A DNA stretch of 64,000 nt from Gammaproteobacteria bacterium (lineage in GTDB: Bacteria > Pseudomonadota > Gammaproteobacteria > Steroidobacterales > Steroidobacteraceae), in assembly GCA_028293765.1 (NCBI GenBank), contig JAQGOG010000008.1, forward strand, positions 43,293 to 107,292, given 5' to 3'. Numbering within the stretch: the stretch's first letter is position 1; each line of letters starts with the position of its first letter. Below the pieces are notes generated by a model. The model saw only the letters and a list, made by a program, of their open reading frames with translations, made no database searches and was not told where the DNA came from. Below, piece after piece: positions 54,745-63,127 of the stretch. The translations under genes and the position numbers were made by a program.

Positions 54745-55917
54745 GTGCGATGTCCCGTCCGCATCCTCTTATGCGCCGTACTCTTGGCAGTCTCCAGCAG
54801 GACGCGTGCCCAGGAGCCGCAATTTATTCCAGACGCGAGCGCCGCGGACCCGGCGCAATCCTCCACGTCTGATCCACAGACTCGGCCGAGAGATTCCGCG
54901 CAGCCGGCTCAGCCTGCCGAATCGGCCCAGCAGGAGCAGCCCGCAGATGCTGGTCCCCCATCGAAGTCCAATGAGCCCCAGACGCCTCCGCCGCCCGGCG
55001 CGTCGGACCGCGTGCGGTGGTTGGATCGCACACGTCAGGGGTTGTACGACGCCATGTGGCATTCGGCGATGCGGGTCGACCGGTGGTTCGGCTCGGATAA
55101 GGACGAATCCGCGTACCAGCACGTCTATGGGAGCATTGCTCCGGCGCTGTTGTACGATCAATACAACCACTTGCAGACACGCATGCGATTCAACGTGAAC
55201 CTGCCACTGCCGCAGGTCAACTCGCGCTTCAACGCCTTCATTGGCCGCTTCGATCCTAATGAGTTCGTGACCGAACAGAGCGAGCCATCGGGTGCGTTTG
55301 CCCGCCAGTACGGTCCGCTCACCGAAGACCAGACGCTCTTCGGCCTCGCATACCATCAGCCGGAGCGGCAGGGCGGTCACTTCGAAGCCGGAGCAGGCGT
55401 GCGAGTCGCTCTGCCCATCGATCCCTACATCAAAGGAAGTTACGTCTACGAGCTCGGCGCCTCGGAGCGCGGCCTGATCTCGTGGCGCGAGACCGCATTC
55501 TGGCAGGACCATGCAGAGGGCTTCGGCGTGACGAGCCGGGTCGACATGGAGCGCATCTACGATATGCGTTGGTTGGTACGCTGGACGAACTCGGCAACGT
55601 TCTCGCAGAAGTCGAACGGCATCCGCGGCTACTCGGCGCTAACGGCCATGCGCGGGTTTGCTTCACGGCGTGCGATAGCGATGGAGATCGGTATCGATGG
55701 TGCGACGGATGCGCGTGTACCACTACACGACTACGGAGCAAAGTTCGCGTACCGCCGGAGCATTCTGCGCCGGTGGCTCATCATGGAAGTCCGCACGAGC
55801 GTCGATTGGCCAAAGGATTTCCCGGTCCAGGCGCGCAGGCGCAGCCTCGGCATCGGCCTAGGGTTCGAGATGCTCTTCGGCACCGATGAATTCCTAGCTC
55901 GCCCGGTGACGTTCTAG
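54745..55917 (+). CDS. Predicted outer-membrane beta-barrel or secreted protein
   Basis: A 390-residue exported protein: signal peptide (1-22), a Pro/Gln/Ser-rich region (about 23-85), then a region of alternating hydrophobic and polar strands typical of an outer-membrane barrel, ending VTF. The C-terminal Phe is the usual outer-membrane sorting signal. I recognise no family. The start is GTG 54745, 11-12 bp after GGAG. A second frame from GTG 54738 has better spacing but ends at 54872, so a possible start-site ambiguity remains. Confidence 0.6.
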   Translation: MRCPVRILLCAVLLAVSSRTRAQEPQFIPDASAADPAQSSTSDPQTRPRDSAQPAQPAESAQQEQPADAGPPSKSNEPQTPPPPGASDRVRWLDRTRQGLYDAMWHSAMRVDRWFGSDKDESAYQHVYGSIAPALLYDQYNHLQTRMRFNVNLPLPQVNSRFNAFIGRFDPNEFVTEQSEPSGAFARQYGPLTEDQTLFGLAYHQPERQGGHFEAGAGVRVALPIDPYIKGSYVYELGASERGLISWRETAFWQDHAEGFGVTSRVDMERIYDMRWLVRWTNSATFSQKSNGIRGYSALTAMRGFASRRAIAMEIGIDGATDARVPLHDYGAKFAYRRSILRRWLIMEVRTSVDWPKDFPVQARRRSLGIGLGFEMLFGTDEFLARPVTF

Positions 55918-55977
55918 GCGTGCGCAGCGGCGTGCGCAGCGGCGTGCGCAGCGGCGTATACAACGGCGCGTGCACCG
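55918..55977 (+). repeat. 12-bp tandem repeat
   Basis: Three perfect copies of GCGTGCGCAGCG (55918-55953) are followed by two degenerate units (GCGTATACAACG and a variant) directly after the stop of the beta-barrel gene and about 60 bp ahead of def. An extra inverted GC-rich motif continues to 56020. It is non-coding. Confidence 0.8.
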
Positions 55978-56038
55978 CTACCCGCAACGTCGCGCTTACA
56001 AACGCGACGCACGCCGCTGGCGCTGCTAGAGTTGGCAT

Positions 56039-56569
56039 ATGGCCATACGATCGGTATTGAAGATGGGAGCGCCGCTGCTGAAGCAGGTGGCGCTGCCGGT
56101 GGCGCGATTTGACGCCGACCTGGAAGCGCTCGTTACCGACATGGACGACACGATGCGTGCCTTGAGCGGCGCAGGTATCGCCGCTCCCCAGATCGGCGTG
56201 AGCCTGCGCGTCGTTATTTTCGAGTTGCGGGAGAATCCGCGCTATCCGCACGTCGCGCCCGTGCCCTACACCGTGCTCGTCAATCCGGTGCTCACGCCTC
56301 TGGGCGCCGATGAAGATGAAGGATGGGAGGGTTGTCTGTCGGTTCCCGGGCTGCGTGGCCTGGTGCCGCGCTTTCACCAGCTGCGTTATCAGGGCTTTGA
56401 TCAACACGGAGTGGCGATTGACCGTACGGTCGAAGGCTTCCATGCCCGTGTCGTTCAGCACGAGGTCGATCACCTCGATGGGATCCTCTTTCCGCAACGC
56501 GTGCGCGACCTGCGCAACTTCGGGTTCGAAGATGCGCTCATGGGGCAGATGACCCCCATGCCGGATTAG
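56039..56569 (+). CDS. def: Peptide deformylase
   Basis: A 176-residue metal-dependent enzyme that removes the formyl group from nascent proteins. Its three motifs are GIAAPQIG (motif 1, with Ala-Gly before), EGCLSVPG (motif 2 with the metal Cys) and QHEVDHLDG (motif 3 with two metal His and the catalytic Glu). The DLRNFGFEDALMGQM C-terminus is longer than the core. It overlaps the convergent GNAT gene by four bases. No formyltransferase gene is seen next to it. Confidence 0.93.
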   Translation: MAIRSVLKMGAPLLKQVALPVARFDADLEALVTDMDDTMRALSGAGIAAPQIGVSLRVVIFELRENPRYPHVAPVPYTVLVNPVLTPLGADEDEGWEGCLSVPGLRGLVPRFHQLRYQGFDQHGVAIDRTVEGFHARVVQHEVDHLDGILFPQRVRDLRNFGFEDALMGQMTPMPD

Positions 56570-57111
56570 GGAGCGGGCTGCCTCATACCGGGAGTGGTGC
56601 CACGGGCTGTTCGCACGTCACGCGCCATTCGAATGGCGGGTTCGATGCCCTGGTAATAGCCAGGAACGCGTCCCAGCTCACGATACCCAAGCGCGGAGTA
56701 GAACGCGTACGCAGCGTCGTTCGTGGCGCGCAATTCCAACCCGATAATGAAGGTCCCGGCTGTAAATGCCGTCTCCTCGAGCCATGTCATCACGCGCCGG
56801 GCAACACCACGGCGACGGTGCGGCGTGTCGATCGCGAGTAGATTCAGGTGTGCGACATCATCGGCATAGCGCATTATCGCGAAGCCGCTGATGACACCGG
56901 CAGCTCTCGCTGTCAACACGATGCTTTCCGGATGGCGTATGTGCCACGTGATTCGTGAAGCCGACCAGGCAGGTCTCAACCCCACTTCGACGAATTCATG
57001 CGACATCGTCGCAAGCCGAGGCGCGTCCGCCAATCGGGCCGGTTCAAGACGGTAGTCGTCGCGGTAGTCGTCCACGTCCCAAGCATACCGCGTCGGCGGC
57101 AATTCGCACAT
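56566..57111 (-). CDS. GNAT-family N-acetyltransferase
   Basis: A 181-residue acetyltransferase. The acetyl-CoA-binding core is HLNLLAIDTPHRRRGVARRVMTWLEE, with the RRGVG-like pyrophosphate loop, and ELRATNDAAYAFYSALGYRELGRVPGYYQ closes the fold. GNAT domains acetylate proteins, antibiotics or small amines; no substrate can be told. The N-terminus (MCELPPTRYAWDVDDYRDDYRLEP) is charged and slightly longer than the core. Confidence 0.82.
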   Translation of the reverse strand: MCELPPTRYAWDVDDYRDDYRLEPARLADAPRLATMSHEFVEVGLRPAWSASRITWHIRHPESIVLTARAAGVISGFAIMRYADDVAHLNLLAIDTPHRRRGVARRVMTWLEETAFTAGTFIIGLELRATNDAAYAFYSALGYRELGRVPGYYQGIEPAIRMARDVRTARGTTPGMRQPAP

Positions 57112-57239
57112 TAGCGTTGCCGTCCGGCGTCAGCATGTCGCGCTCGCGAGACACGCTGTCGCCGGATGACCACGCTATTGACTTCTTCGGGCCGCAACAC
57201 TGTTGAGACCGGATACCCGTGAGCTGCGCGGGGTGTTGG

Positions 57240-57962
57240 TTACGCGAGAGTGTGAAACACTTTCTGAACGTCTTCGTCCTGCTCGAGCTTGTCGATGACG
57301 GCGAGTACTTCCGTAGCCTGCTCTTCCGGGAGCTCGGTCGGCACGGTGCAGATATATTCATGCTCCGCGGAGAGGGGCGAGATAGTGCGCGCTTCCAGCG
57401 CCTCCTGCAGCCTGCCGAAATCGACAAAGGCGCAGCGGATCACGATCTGCGGCTCGCCTTTCTCATCGCTGCTCTCACCCATCTCCTCGAGCCCGTGGTC
57501 GATGAGGTAGAGCTCGAGGTCGTCCTGGTCGATGCCGGCCGGGTTCAGGCGAAACACGCCCATTTTGTTGAACAGGAAGCTGACACTGCCGTTGGTGGCG
57601 AGATTTCCGCCGCCTTTCGTGATGAGGTGACGAACGGAAGCAACGGTGCGGGTGGGGTTGTCCGTTGCGGTCTCCACCAGCAGAGCGACGCCGTGCGGCG
57701 CGTACGCTTCATACAGCACCTGCTGGTAATTGGCAGCATCGCGGCCGGCGGCGCGCTTGATAGCCGCCTCGACCTTGTCCTTCGGCATGTTGACCGCACG
57801 CGCGTTCTGAATCACCCGCCGCAGAATCGGATTGGACGCGGGATCGCTGCCGCCGGATTTGACGGCCATGGTGATGTCCTTCGCGATCCTGGCGAATTGC
57901 TTCGCCATGCGATTCCACCGCGCGAACATCGTGTGTTTTCGAACTTCGAAGATGCGTCCCAT
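57240..57962 (-). CDS. YebC/PmpR-family transcriptional regulator
   Basis: A 240-residue protein of the YebC/PmpR/TACO1 family. The opening [37 protein letters not shown] is a variant of the usual [55 protein letters not shown] and the C-terminal VPTELPEEQ follow. YebC proteins bind DNA or act on translation at polyproline. ATG 57962 (MGRIF) is used because family members begin with this element; an upstream frame to 57983 is possible. Confidence 0.88.
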   Translation of the reverse strand: MGRIFEVRKHTMFARWNRMAKQFARIAKDITMAVKSGGSDPASNPILRRVIQNARAVNMPKDKVEAAIKRAAGRDAANYQQVLYEAYAPHGVALLVETATDNPTRTVASVRHLITKGGGNLATNGSVSFLFNKMGVFRLNPAGIDQDDLELYLIDHGLEEMGESSDEKGEPQIVIRCAFVDFGRLQEALEARTISPLSAEHEYICTVPTELPEEQATEVLAVIDKLEQDEDVQKVFHTLA

Positions 57963-57999
57963 GCGACTATGTTGCCCCAGCACCGCTGAGGACGTCTAG

Positions 58000-58267
58000 A
58001 AGAACCCCTGTGATGGCTGCGCGCTGGCTACTACCGATCGGCGTAGCGAAGCAGGGCGGTCGCACGATAAAACGAGGAGGCGCCCGCGGCGTTGCGCGGG
58101 ACCCTTAATGCGGCGTGTGCGAATTACAGAGACCGCCGGGCGGCAAAACGAAGAAACGACCCCCTGCCGCGCGCTATCCACTACCGATCGCGTATGCGAA
58201 TCGGGGAAGGGGCACGGGGCCCCTAGCCGGGCGCCCCTGGCCGGGCACCCCTAACCGGGCGTCCCTA
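58000..58267. repeat. Degenerate repeats in the YebC-desaturase spacer
   Basis: Two imperfect copies of a roughly 50-bp GC-rich segment share GCGCGCT and ACTACCGATCG (58018-58040 and 58166-58190). A 14-bp motif of the form CCGGGCGCCCCTGG is repeated three times with changes at about 58227-58267. No gene or RNA is supported in the 360-bp spacer 57963-58322. Confidence 0.5.
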
Positions 58268-58270
58268 AAT

Positions 58271-58298
58271 GAAGAAGGGCCCTTGCGGGCCCTTCTTC
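58271..58298 (-). terminator. Terminator of the desaturase gene
   Basis: GAAGAAGGGCCC (58271-58282) and GGGCCCTTCTTC (58287-58298) form a perfect 12-bp stem with loop TTGC, 24 bp beyond the desaturase stop. On the minus strand it is followed by a short ATTTAGG. Without a long T-run it may be bidirectional. Confidence 0.6.
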
Positions 58299-58322
58299 GA
58301 CGATCACCAGTAAGCGTCGCGT

Positions 58323-59474
58323 TCAGGCGAGCTGTGCGTGGAGCACTCTCACCCGTCGCCGTTGCAGGTGCAGCCGCCGTTCGATCTCTCGCAGCTGCTG
58401 CTGGAAGCTGGCGTGTTCCCAGTGCTCGATGACGGCGCGCGTCTTTTCCTCGAGCCATTGCTCCTTGACCTTCGCCCATTCGGCCACGGCGGCGTGGAAG
58501 GTCTCGTACTCGTGCGCAATGCGCTCGCGTACCGCTTCAATTTGCGACCGGCCGGTAGTCGGTAGCCTTGCGAGCTTGTCCTGCGCACGCTTGAACTGCA
58601 TGGCGAGCAAAGCGCGCTGAATCTGGAAATCAGGAGTGCGCTTTAGTTTGCGGGTCAGGCCCACGAACTGCAGGCTCGCAATGAGCCACTTCGTGGGATC
58701 CCACTGCCACCAGCGCACGCCGTTGCGGTAGTCATGCGCGAAGATGTGATGGTAGTTATGGTACCCCTCACCGTAGGTGATGACCGCAAGCACCGGATTA
58801 TCGCGCGCGGTGTTCTCGTCGGTATAAGGCCGACTTCCCCACATGTGGGCAAGCGAGTTGATGAAGAAAGTAACGTGGTGGGCCCACACGAGCCGCAGTA
58901 TGCCAGCGAGGATAAACGTTCCCCAGAGGTCGCCCACGAGCCAGCCCGCAAGCAGCGGGAAGCCGAAATTCGTTCCGAGCGCGAGCGGCACGTAGTAACG
59001 GTGCTGGAAGGCCAGCATCTTGTCGCGGCGCAGGTCGGGGATATTCGTGAAGTCGGGTACGCCGCTCGGATACTCACGCAGCATCCAGCCGATATGCGAG
59101 AACCAGAAACCGCGCTTGGCAGAATAAGGGTCGAGGTCCACATCGTCGACGTGCAGATGGTGGGTGCGGTGGCCACTGCACCAGTTGAACGCGCTGTTCT
59201 GCAGGGACATCGCGCCGAACACCATATAGAAGAGTCGCAGGGACCAATGCGCGTCGTAGGTCTTGTGTGCCCAGAGCCGGTGGTAGCCGCCCGTGATCGC
59301 CATTCCGTTCGCGATGGTGAAAAAGGCGAAGAAAGCGACGGCGCCACGCGAGAAGCCGTGGGTAATCCCCCACCACGGCACCAGCACTACGGCCGCCACA
59401 AAAGTGAACAAAAACAGGAGGGTAGGCGTCCAGTTCAGCGGGGCCTTCGGCTCGACAAGGGTGGTCTGGGACAT
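58323..59474 (-). CDS. Acyl-CoA/acyl-lipid delta-9 desaturase with C-terminal extension
   Basis: A 383-residue integral membrane di-iron desaturase. The three His boxes are HRLWAH (65-70), HRTHH (102-106) and HNYHH (239-243), between four membrane helices. After about residue 285 there is a 95-residue charged segment (RSQIEAVRERIAHEYETF, EQWLEEKTRAVIEHW, then an Arg/Leu-rich end) that looks coiled-coil-like and is not part of the usual enzyme. AAGG 6 bp before ATG 59474 supports the start. It introduces a cis double bond to adjust membrane fluidity. Confidence 0.92.
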   Translation of the reverse strand: MSQTTLVEPKAPLNWTPTLLFLFTFVAAVVLVPWWGITHGFSRGAVAFFAFFTIANGMAITGGYHRLWAHKTYDAHWSLRLFYMVFGAMSLQNSAFNWCSGHRTHHLHVDDVDLDPYSAKRGFWFSHIGWMLREYPSGVPDFTNIPDLRRDKMLAFQHRYYVPLALGTNFGFPLLAGWLVGDLWGTFILAGILRLVWAHHVTFFINSLAHMWGSRPYTDENTARDNPVLAVITYGEGYHNYHHIFAHDYRNGVRWWQWDPTKWLIASLQFVGLTRKLKRTPDFQIQRALLAMQFKRAQDKLARLPTTGRSQIEAVRERIAHEYETFHAAVAEWAKVKEQWLEEKTRAVIEHWEHASFQQQLREIERRLHLQRRRVRVLHAQLA

Positions 59475-59644
59475 GCTGCGCCTTGAGTGGAACGAATGCT
59501 CGCGTAACCTAGCACGTCCGCCGTTGCGGTGCGGGACTTGCGTCGGATTTGCCCTCGCGCCGGCACCGGGGCGATACCGTCGCGGGCAGTATCTATGTGG
59601 CGCCATACTCGCGGCATTCAAGCGATAAGTAAGGTCCGTGATCC

Positions 59645-60406
59645 ATGCAAGTTACAGATAAGACGGTCGTGGTCACTGGGGGCGGCCGCGGCATCGGCCG
59701 CGCCCTCGCGGAACGGTTCGGCCGCGAGGGTGCTCACATCGCGCTGCTCGATGTGAATTCTGCCGACCTGGACTCCACCCGCGCAGCGCTCGCAGCCGCC
59801 GGCGTTGTCGCGCGCAGCTATGAGGTGAACGTTGCCGACGAAGAAGACGTCGTAGCAGCGATGGACCGGATCGTCCTTGACTTCGGGCGGCTCGATGTTG
59901 TCATCAACAACGCCGGGATCCTGAGAGATGCGCTGCTCGTCAAAGTGAAAGACGGGGAGATCGTCGGCAAGATGTCGCTCGCTCAGTGGCAGGCAGTGAT
60001 CGACGTGAATCTGACGGGTGTCTTCCTATGTGGGCGTGAGGCTGCGGAGCGGATGATCCGGCTGCGATCCGGCGGAGTGATCGTCAACATCTCGAGCATC
60101 TCGAAACACGGCAACGCCGGCCAATCCAACTACAGCGCCGCCAAGGCGGGCGTAACGGCGTTGACGGTTGTCTGGGCAAAGGAGCTCGCGCGGCACGGTA
60201 TTCGCACCGGAGCGATTGCCCCGGGGGGCACGCGCACTGAAATTCTCGCGTCGATGCGGCCTGAGATGCTGGAAAAACTTCTGGCTCCCGTGCCGCTGCG
60301 CCGGCTTGGCGAGCCGGAGGAAATCGCAGCGGCCGCCGCCTTCATCGTGAGCAACGATTTTTTCAGCGGCCGCTGCATCGATCTCGATGGCGGGTTGCGG
60401 ATCTGA
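59645..60406 (+). CDS. Short-chain dehydrogenase, FabG-like
   Basis: A 253-residue NAD(P)-dependent SDR. TGGGRGIG (11-18) is the cofactor motif, NNAG follows, and the catalytic Ser-Tyr-Lys set is in NISSISKHGNAGQSNYSAAKAG. It is of the 3-oxoacyl-ACP reductase type by sequence, but substrate specificity of stand-alone FabG-like SDRs is not predictable. It is divergent from the desaturase gene. Confidence 0.87.
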   Translation: MQVTDKTVVVTGGGRGIGRALAERFGREGAHIALLDVNSADLDSTRAALAAAGVVARSYEVNVADEEDVVAAMDRIVLDFGRLDVVINNAGILRDALLVKVKDGEIVGKMSLAQWQAVIDVNLTGVFLCGREAAERMIRLRSGGVIVNISSISKHGNAGQSNYSAAKAGVTALTVVWAKELARHGIRTGAIAPGGTRTEILASMRPEMLEKLLAPVPLRRLGEPEEIAAAAAFIVSNDFFSGRCIDLDGGLRI

Positions 60407-60419
60407 CACGGCGCCCGGC

Positions 60420-60869
60420 TCAGACGGGGTCGTGTTTCTCGTAACCAACGGCGCCCGCATCGTTGCAGGACACTTCGACGCGCTCGCTGCGGGTTGCCGT
60501 GTAGGCCATCTGAAGTAGTTGTTCCGCCGGAACGGAGGCGCTGTGATCGAAGCGCAGCAGCTTGCCGTCGGGCATGGTCATGTAGACGGCAACAATGAGG
60601 TTGCACTGTGTGACGACGACGGAGGTCAGCGGATGCCCGGCGACCGGCAGCGCCTCCTTCTCGGCGGGCACTTCGGTTACATGTGCGACGGGCATCGCCT
60701 CCGCAGCACACCTGGGTCCGACGCACGAGCTGTCAGACCTGACACTCGCGAACCGCTCCGCTACGACGGCCCCTGCGGCCGTCGCTTGCGCTGTTGGATG
60801 TGAGGTTGCGCATCCCTGCGAGAGTGAGGCGGCGATGAGCACCGCGAGGGAAGTTGTCAGCCTGTTCAT
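60420..60869 (-). CDS. Uncharacterised small lipoprotein
   Basis: A 149-residue predicted lipoprotein: signal with lipobox SLSQGC (Cys20), an Ala/Ser-rich stretch, then a Cys-containing domain with SSCVGPRC, TQCNLIVAVYMTMPDGKLLRFDH and VSCNDAG. Four further Cys could form two disulfides. I know no family. An AT-rich TATATATA stretch lies at 60883-60890 just upstream on its strand and may be its promoter. Confidence 0.6.
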   Translation of the reverse strand: MNRLTTSLAVLIAASLSQGCATSHPTAQATAAGAVVAERFASVRSDSSCVGPRCAAEAMPVAHVTEVPAEKEALPVAGHPLTSVVVTQCNLIVAVYMTMPDGKLLRFDHSASVPAEQLLQMAYTATRSERVEVSCNDAGAVGYEKHDPV

Positions 60870-61315
60870 CTAGGGGTCCTCTCTATATATAGGTGTGGGT
60901 CCCGTACCCATTCACGCTGCAAAGCGAATGCCAAGCGGGGCGGGGCCCCGGCAAACTCTCCGGGCGTGTAAGTACCTGATCACCAAGGGCCTTGATGCAC
61001 TTGGGCGTGCTGCACTCGCAGCGCACGCCTCTGTCATGCACTAAAACAGAGCAATGTTCGCAAGCGGCGCTCATAGACCGGCGCAGCACCAGGCATTTCC
61101 CTCTGAGTCGATTGGAGTTCTCCGTAGGTTGAGTGATTTGAGGGCCTGAACAGGGTCCACAGTCCGGCGCTCGTGGATGGCTGTTCACGGTCCGGAACAC
61201 ATCGCGCCATGCCTGGAACAGGGGCGAGACACCCGTCGGGAGGATTTCCCATACTCCCGCAGAACGGCAGGCGATATGCTCGCGGCCGTTTGCCCCAGCA
61301 TGGAACACGCCCCGC
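60870..61315. other. Gene-free spacer ahead of the PQQ-associated beta-propeller
   Basis: No supported gene or RNA is visible in this 446-bp region apart from the AT-rich tract at 60883-60890. A minus-strand frame of 164 codons crosses it and the next gene start but shows no family features. Confidence 0.4.
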
Positions 61316-62380
61316 ATGCACTCAATTTTCGATTCCAGGTTCGCTGCGAAGCGCATTCGCGACTCTCTCGTAATCACCAGCGCCGTGGTCGGCGCCTTGG
61401 CTCTTGTGCCTCTCCACGCGCAGGCGGCCGGACGAGCCTATGTCTCGAACGAGGACGGCGAAACCGTCACCGTGCTCGATACCCAGAAGGCCGAGGTGAT
61501 CTCGACCATCCCCGTGGGTAAGCGGCCACGCGGTCTCAAGCTCAATCACGACGGATCGCTCCTTTACGTCGCTGTCAGCGGCTTGCCGAAATGCCCGCCG
61601 ACGGTCCCGGACGAGGAATGCGCGAAGCTGAAGCGGGACGTGCAGGCGGACGGAATCGCCGTGATCGATACCGCAACGCTGAAGCTAACCAAGCTGCTCA
61701 AGTCGGGCTCCGACCCGGAGCAGTTCGACCTGAGCCGGGATGGCAAACGCCTGTTCATTTCCAACGAGGATTCGGCGCAGACCTCGGTGCTCGACACGAG
61801 CACCGGCGCGATCATCGCGACCATCCCGATCGGGCATGAGCCGGAGGGTGTGCGCATGGCGCCGAACGGCAAGTGGGTGCTCGTCACGAGCGAAACGGAC
61901 AGCACGGTGTCGATCGTCGACACGACTTCGCTGAAGGTATTGAAAACGGTTTCTGTTGGGATGCGGCCGCGCGATCTCGCTTTCACGCCCGACAGCAAAA
62001 GCGCCTACGTCTCGGGCGAGTCCGACGCGTCGTTGTATCGCATTGCGATTCCCGCGGGCGAGCCGGTGACACGGGTTCTGCAGTTGCGCAAAGAGGCTCG
62101 CCCGATGGGCGTCATGCTCGACGGCGCCCGCAAGCGTATCTACATCAGCACGGGCCGCGGCGGCTCCGTCGCGGTGGTGGCGCAGGACTCCGCCACGCTC
62201 ATCAAGGAAATCCAGGTCGGCGCGCGGCCCTGGGGCCTGGCTCTCAGTCACGACGGAAAGCGCCTCTACACGGCCAACGGATCCTCGAACGATGTGACCA
62301 TCGTCGACACCTCCAGCTTGAGCGTGGTCAAAAAGGTGCCCGTAGGGAAGGGGCCGTGGGGAGTTATCCTGAGCCCGTAA
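61316..62380 (+). CDS. YVTN beta-propeller protein, PQQ-catabolism-associated type
   Basis: A 354-residue exported protein: signal peptide (about 1-38), then a seven-bladed beta-propeller with repeated AYVSNEDGETVTVLDT, GLKLNHDGSLLYVAV, VSIVDTTSLKVLKTVSVG and RLYTANGSSNDVTIVDT units. It resembles the beta-propeller family found beside PQQ-dependent alcohol dehydrogenases (TIGR03866 type), whose role is unknown, possibly cofactor insertion or electron transfer. It precedes the dehydrogenase with only one small gene between. Confidence 0.85.
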   Translation: MHSIFDSRFAAKRIRDSLVITSAVVGALALVPLHAQAAGRAYVSNEDGETVTVLDTQKAEVISTIPVGKRPRGLKLNHDGSLLYVAVSGLPKCPPTVPDEECAKLKRDVQADGIAVIDTATLKLTKLLKSGSDPEQFDLSRDGKRLFISNEDSAQTSVLDTSTGAIIATIPIGHEPEGVRMAPNGKWVLVTSETDSTVSIVDTTSLKVLKTVSVGMRPRDLAFTPDSKSAYVSGESDASLYRIAIPAGEPVTRVLQLRKEARPMGVMLDGARKRIYISTGRGGSVAVVAQDSATLIKEIQVGARPWGLALSHDGKRLYTANGSSNDVTIVDTSSLSVVKKVPVGKGPWGVILSP

Positions 62381-62475
62381 TGCGCTAAAACGCTGCGCGG
62401 CGGCAGTGTTTTCGCCGCCGCCCAGGTCCCAGTGCGCGCCTGCGCACCGGCTGCCGGATACAGTACCTCCCGCTG

Positions 62476-62877
62476 CTAGCGCCCGGGCCCCGTCGGCATC
62501 TTCAAACCGCACGCGCGATACGCGTCAGCCTCCAAGCTCCGGTAAAGCTTCGCGCGTTCCCTCGCGTGATCCGGATCGCGGAAGATTCCCCCGCCTTCCC
62601 CAGGTAGCGTCGAGTACCTCGCGAACGTGCCGGCTTCGACGAAATCGTCATACGTCAAATTCTCCGCCAGCCGATCGATGACGCACGAGCACTTGTACAT
62701 ATCGGAGAGCACGCCGCCATTGCGGGTCATGCATTCCTGGACGTACTCGACCCTCGCGGCGGTCGGGTAATCATTCCGGGGAGTGTCGCTGCGCGCTGGA
62801 GTTGCGCACCAACACAGCGCTGCTGCCGTGATTACCGTCGAGGTTCGAAACCAGGATTGCGCGAATAGCGGGACCAT
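62476..62877 (-). CDS. Small exported Cys-containing protein
   Basis: A 133-residue protein with a signal peptide (about 1-30) and a mature domain holding VEYVQECMTRNGGVLSDMYKCSCVIDRLAENLTYDDFVEA and a C-terminal YRACGLKMP. The four Cys of the mature part could form disulfides. It lies between the PQQ-associated propeller and the quinoprotein dehydrogenase but on the opposite strand. I cannot name the family. ATG 62877 gives a regular signal peptide; an upstream frame adds seven residues. Confidence 0.6.
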   Translation of the reverse strand: MVPLFAQSWFRTSTVITAAALCWCATPARSDTPRNDYPTAARVEYVQECMTRNGGVLSDMYKCSCVIDRLAENLTYDDFVEAGTFARYSTLPGEGGGIFRDPDHARERAKLYRSLEADAYRACGLKMPTGPGR

Positions 62878-63127
62878 AACGTTCCATCCGTGACACACCG
62901 CGGTACGTCGGGTGAACGATCCTACGCTGGGCCTGTGTATTCCTCCAATGTTTGCGGTTGCAGGCCGGTTACAGCGGGTGTATTGATAGCCCCCGAAAAT
63001 CAGGGCGTGCCAGACATGGGACCGCCATCGTGTCGTGCCACGGAGGGCTTCGCTTCCGGCAAATCGTGCTCGTTTCAGGAGCGCAGGAAGCGACCGTATT
63101 TCCGAGAATCAAGAAGCTGGAGGAGAT

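Noticed and set aside
60883..61377. Minus-strand frame of 164 codons with several Cys
   Set aside because: It overlaps the start of the beta-propeller gene on the other strand, has no ribosome site and no recognisable domain, so it is likely a chance frame in GC-rich DNA.
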